Shown here piece by piece: positions 61,409-64,000 of a stretch of DNA of 64,000 nucleotides. The stretch comes from Actinomadura oligospora ATCC 43269 (lineage in GTDB: Bacteria; Actinomycetota; Actinomycetes; Streptosporangiales; Streptosporangiaceae): positions 186,001-250,000 of the forward strand of contig NZ_JADG01000003.1 in NCBI RefSeq assembly GCF_000518265.1, written 5' to 3'. The notes under the pieces were generated by a model. The model did no database searches. It saw nothing but the letters and a program-made list of their open reading frames with translations, and had not been told where the DNA came from. Within the stretch, counting starts at the first letter, position 1; every line of letters begins with the position of its first letter. A program made the translations under genes and the position numbers.

Positions 61409-62604
61409 GTCGTCCCTCCGCCGGGCAGCCACGCGCGCACCCGGAACCCGCCCTCCGGGGCCGTCCTGGCCTCGACCCGTCCGCCCAGTCCCGCGGCGCG
61501 CTCGGCCATGCCCCGCAGCCCGTGCCCGCCGGACGTCCCGTCCTCCGCGCCCCGGCCGTCGTCCCGAATCTCAAGATCAAGACCGTCGTCACGGTAGCGG
61601 ACGACGACCTCGACCGTCTCGGGATCCCCGTGCCGCAGGGCGTTGGCCAGTGCCTCCTGGACGATCCGGTACGCCGTCAGCCCGACGAGCCGCGGCACCG
61701 CGTGCGGCTCGCCCTCCGCCCGCAGGACGATGCGCGGCCCGGCGTCCCCGTAAGACGCGGCGAGACGTTCCAAGTCGTCCAGCCCAGGTGAGGGCGTCGT
61801 CCCCTCGGTGTCTCCCTCTTCGCGCAGCACGCGGACGGTCGCCCTCAACTCCCCGAGGGCTTCGCTCGTCGCCCGGCGCACCGCCAGCAGCGCCTCACGC
61901 GCGCGCGGGGGATCGTCGTCCAGGAACTCCGCCGCCACGCTCGACTGGACCCCGATCACCGCGATCGTGTGCGCCGACACGTCATGCAACTCGCGGGCGA
62001 CCCGGATCCGCTCCTCGGCCACGCGCTGCGCGGTCTCGTGCTCCCGCCGCTCGGCCAGTGCCGCGAGCCGCCCCTCGAACTCCGCCCGCCGGGCCCGCCT
62101 GCTGCGGACGGAGTCCCCGAGCAGCAGCATCGCCACGAACACCACGGTCGACCCGTCCAGGACGGAATCGAACACCTCGGCCCCGGTGTGCCGCGCCCGT
62201 CCGGCCAGGTCCGCCACGATGAGCAGAGCCGCCACGACGAGCCCCGGCCACCGCCGTCGCGCGACCGCCACCGAGTACAAGGCCACCCAGACGGCGACCG
62301 CCGGAGCCCCGCCCGGATAGTCGAGCAGGTGGTAGACGAGCCACAGGCCCGCCACCACCGCCAGGACGGACGCGGGCCACCGTCGCCGTCCGAGCAGGCA
62401 GACGGCCATCGCGACCCCCAGCCCGAACGCCCAGCCGTCCGCGCCCCGCTCACCGGCGTCCACCGTCCCGGCGCCGATCCGGTACGCGTTCCCCGCCGCC
62501 GCGACCACGCAGACCGCGACGTCCAGGGCCCACGGCACCCTGGCGATCTCGTCCCGCCAACGGCGCACCGACGTGTCCCGGAAAGCCCCGATTCGCCCGT
62601 CCAT
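61405..62604 (-). CDS. Sensor histidine kinase, HisKA_3 type
   Basis: 399 residues from ATG 62604. Membrane helices in the first ~170 residues, then the H-box RVARELHDVSAHTIAVIGVQ (phospho-accepting His), and the GHKL ATP-binding domain (VQEALANALRHG, IRDDGRGAE, GHGLRGMAERAAGLGG). Cognate partner of the overlapping LuxR response regulator. Start could also be the in-frame ATG at 62649. Confidence 0.92.
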   Translation of the reverse strand: MDGRIGAFRDTSVRRWRDEIARVPWALDVAVCVVAAAGNAYRIGAGTVDAGERGADGWAFGLGVAMAVCLLGRRRWPASVLAVVAGLWLVYHLLDYPGGAPAVAVWVALYSVAVARRRWPGLVVAALLIVADLAGRARHTGAEVFDSVLDGSTVVFVAMLLLGDSVRSRRARRAEFEGRLAALAERREHETAQRVAEERIRVARELHDVSAHTIAVIGVQSSVAAEFLDDDPPRAREALLAVRRATSEALGELRATVRVLREEGDTEGTTPSPGLDDLERLAASYGDAGPRIVLRAEGEPHAVPRLVGLTAYRIVQEALANALRHGDPETVEVVVRYRDDGLDLEIRDDGRGAEDGTSGGHGLRGMAERAAGLGGRVEARTAPEGGFRVRAWLPGGGTT

Positions 62605-62686
62605 CGCCAGCAGCGTCGCACAAACCGGGACGCGCGTCGCGCAAAGCATGGAGGCCGCCCTCCCAGCGGAAGACGGCCTCGTCGTC

Positions 62687-63466
62687 CTACTTCACTTCGC
62701 GCTTCATCAGGCGGTAGGCGCCGATGGCCAGGGGGACGACCATCCAGAGGGCGATGGCCGTCCCCGCGCGGGCCCATTCGGTGCCGGTGGCCGCGCTTTC
62801 GCCGGTCAGGGGCTCGAAGGCGCGGTTCGTGTCGAGCCACACGGACGCGTCGCGCAGGGCCTTCACCATCGAGCCGACCGTCGTCCAGACCGTCGGGAGG
62901 ACGAAGTACAGGACGATCGCGACCGGCGTGTTCATCAGCAGCGTGCCGAACGCGACGCCGATCAGGACGGTCGCGACCTCGACCAGCAGCATCGAGCCGA
63001 TCGCGCGCACCGGCAGGTCCCACTCGCCCGACGACACCCCGAGGACGCCGCCGACCCCGCGGCCGAGGACGCCGAGGACCAGGCCGAGCAGGACGAACCC
63101 GGTCGCGAGCACGACCGCCGCGAGCACCTTCGCCGTCAGGATCCGGAGCCGCTGCGGGACGAGCGCGAACGTCGTCAGCGCCGTCCGCTGCGACCACTCG
63201 CCGGTGACCGCGAGGATCCCGACGACCGGCAGCAGCAGGCCCACCCCGATCTGGGACAGCCCGAACAGCTGGCCCGCCGACTGCTCGTCCGCCGGGCGGA
63301 CGGCCATGAACACCACGACCGTCGCGATCGCGACCAGCGCGATGATCGCGAGCAGCCAGCGGCCCGCGCGGGTGTCGGTCATCTTGCGCAGCTCGACCAG
63401 CTCGACCAGCGCGAGCCGCGTGAGCGGCGGACGCGCCGGGGCCTGCGTGAGGTCCAGCACGGTCAT
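62687..63466 (-). CDS. ABC-2-type transporter permease
   Basis: 259 residues with six predicted membrane helices (AIIALVAIATVVVFMAV, LFGLSQIGVGLLLPVVGILA, AAVVLATGFVLLGLVLGVLG, a helix pair near 155-190, and the C-terminal ALWMVVPLAIGAYRL). Its start overlaps the ATPase stop by 4 bp. Substrate unknown; such two-component-linked exporters often respond to cell-envelope-active peptides. Confidence 0.87.
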   Translation of the reverse strand: MTVLDLTQAPARPPLTRLALVELVELRKMTDTRAGRWLLAIIALVAIATVVVFMAVRPADEQSAGQLFGLSQIGVGLLLPVVGILAVTGEWSQRTALTTFALVPQRLRILTAKVLAAVVLATGFVLLGLVLGVLGRGVGGVLGVSSGEWDLPVRAIGSMLLVEVATVLIGVAFGTLLMNTPVAIVLYFVLPTVWTTVGSMVKALRDASVWLDTNRAFEPLTGESAATGTEWARAGTAIALWMVVPLAIGAYRLMKREVK

Positions 63467-64000
63467 CGGAGAGCCTCCTGCGGAACGGACGGCGACGGCG
63501 TCGCCGGACCGGCCTGCCCGCCGGTCAGGGTGAGGAACAGCTCCTCCAGGCCGCCCCCGCCGGCCTGGCGAAGCTCCAGAAGGACGGCCCGCGACGCGGC
63601 GGCGGCCCGCCCGATCGCCTCGGCCGGGGCCTCCACGACGAACGCCTCGCCGCCGTCGCCGGTGGGCTCGCGGCGCAGGACCGGCAGGCCCGCCGCGACC
63701 AGCGCGGTGTACAGGGCCGCCGGGTCCAGGGCGCGGACGAACGTCCGGCCGGACGGCGCGAGCAGGTCGGACTTGGCCCCGTTCGCGACGACGCGTCCGC
63801 CCGCGATCACCACCAGCGTGTCGGCGACCGCCTCCACCTCGTGCAGCAGGTGCGAGGACAGCAGCACCGCGCCGCCCCGGTCGGCGAAGTCGCGCAGCAG
63901 CGTCCGCATCCAGTAGATGCCCTCGGGGTCCAGGCCGTTGGCGGGCTCGTCCAGGACCAGCACGGACGGGTCGCCGACCAGCGCCTGCGCGATCCCGAGC
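63463..64000 (-). CDS. ABC transporter ATP-binding protein, 5'-truncated by the window edge
   Basis: The open frame runs off the right end of the window. Visible are the end of the signature region (LGIAQALVGDPSV), Walker B LVLDEPANGLDPEGI, the H-loop LSSHLLHEVEAVAD, and a ~70-residue C-terminal domain (TFVRALDPAALYTALVAAGL). The Walker A motif lies outside. Coupled to the ABC-2 permease. Confidence 0.92.
   Translation of the reverse strand, partial: LGIAQALVGDPSVLVLDEPANGLDPEGIYWMRTLLRDFADRGGAVLLSSHLLHEVEAVADTLVVIAGGRVVANGAKSDLLAPSGRTFVRALDPAALYTALVAAGLPVLRREPTGDGGEAFVVEAPAEAIGRAAAASRAVLLELRQAGGGGLEELFLTLTGGQAGPATPSPSVPQEALR

Noticed and set aside
1..64000. CRISPR array, rRNA or tRNA genes
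   Set aside because: No regularly spaced 24-40 bp repeats and no recognisable rRNA or tRNA conserved sequences were seen on either strand, although a covariance-model scan was not possible.

Overview
This is a very GC-rich (roughly 70-75 %) window with strongly GC-biased third codon positions. Gene families such as XRE regulators with a DUF5753-like C-terminus, DUF397, DUF6879, F420-type reductases, PPOX proteins and MMPL transporters point to a filamentous actinomycete. A Streptosporangiales member such as Actinomadura is my best guess; that is inference from gene content, not from a marker gene. I saw no rRNA or tRNA gene and no CRISPR array.

Bases 1-25685 are the 3' part of a lipopeptide-type nonribosomal peptide synthetase (NRPS) cluster, all on the + strand with many 4-8 bp overlaps. 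It holds the tail of a large NRPS (A-PCP-C-A-PCP plus an in-cis serine-hydrolase offloading domain of the penicillin-binding-protein/beta-lactamase fold), an MFS exporter, two related Fe(II)/2-oxoglutarate oxygenases, a type II thioesterase and a second NRPS (C-A-PCP-E-C). These are followed by a CPA2-type antiporter, an NADPH:FMN reductase, a fatty acyl-AMP ligase, two acyl-CoA-dehydrogenase-like enzymes, a free ACP and a tryptophan-type flavin halogenase. The ligase, dehydrogenases and ACP should activate and desaturate a fatty acyl starter, the NRPSs build the peptide, the oxygenases and halogenase decorate it, and the hydrolase domain releases or cyclises it. Two consecutive hairpins close the block.

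Bases 25800-29650 carry an ArsR-like regulator coupled to a membrane/coiled-coil protein, an unknown small protein and an MMPL/RND exporter ended by a strong hairpin. They may be accessory to the cluster.

Bases 29650-41240 are a rearranged stretch: long gene-poor spacers, truncated IS481- and IS5-type transposases, a site-2-type protease with CBS domains, a MacB/FtsX-type ABC exporter, and a decaying sugar-acid catabolic locus. In that locus the kinase and dehydrogenase remnants are fused by a deletion, only the aldolase/dehydratase gene is whole, and an enolase-superfamily fragment abuts an inverted KDPG-aldolase fragment.

Bases 41240-54300 hold regulators (an unusual HTH/cyclase-homology/LuxR protein, two XRE modules with DUF397 or DUF6879 partners, an anti-sigma-type ATPase) mixed with a GNAT acetyltransferase, an esterase, an orphan cytochrome oxidase subunit I and small housekeeping-type enzymes. 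Bases 54445-55775 contain what I consider the most interesting locus: a 35-residue gene, too short for usual annotation, translationally coupled to a protein-isoaspartate-methyltransferase homologue with a long C-terminal extension and followed by its own hairpin. This is the two-gene layout of imiditide-type (aspartimide-containing) RiPPs. The rest (55800-64000) is ordinary chromosomal content: an MDR oxidoreductase with a Crp/Fnr regulator, a divergent F420-reductase-like/HxlR pair around a 14-bp palindrome, a PPOX protein, and a two-component system beside an ABC-2 transporter that runs off the window.
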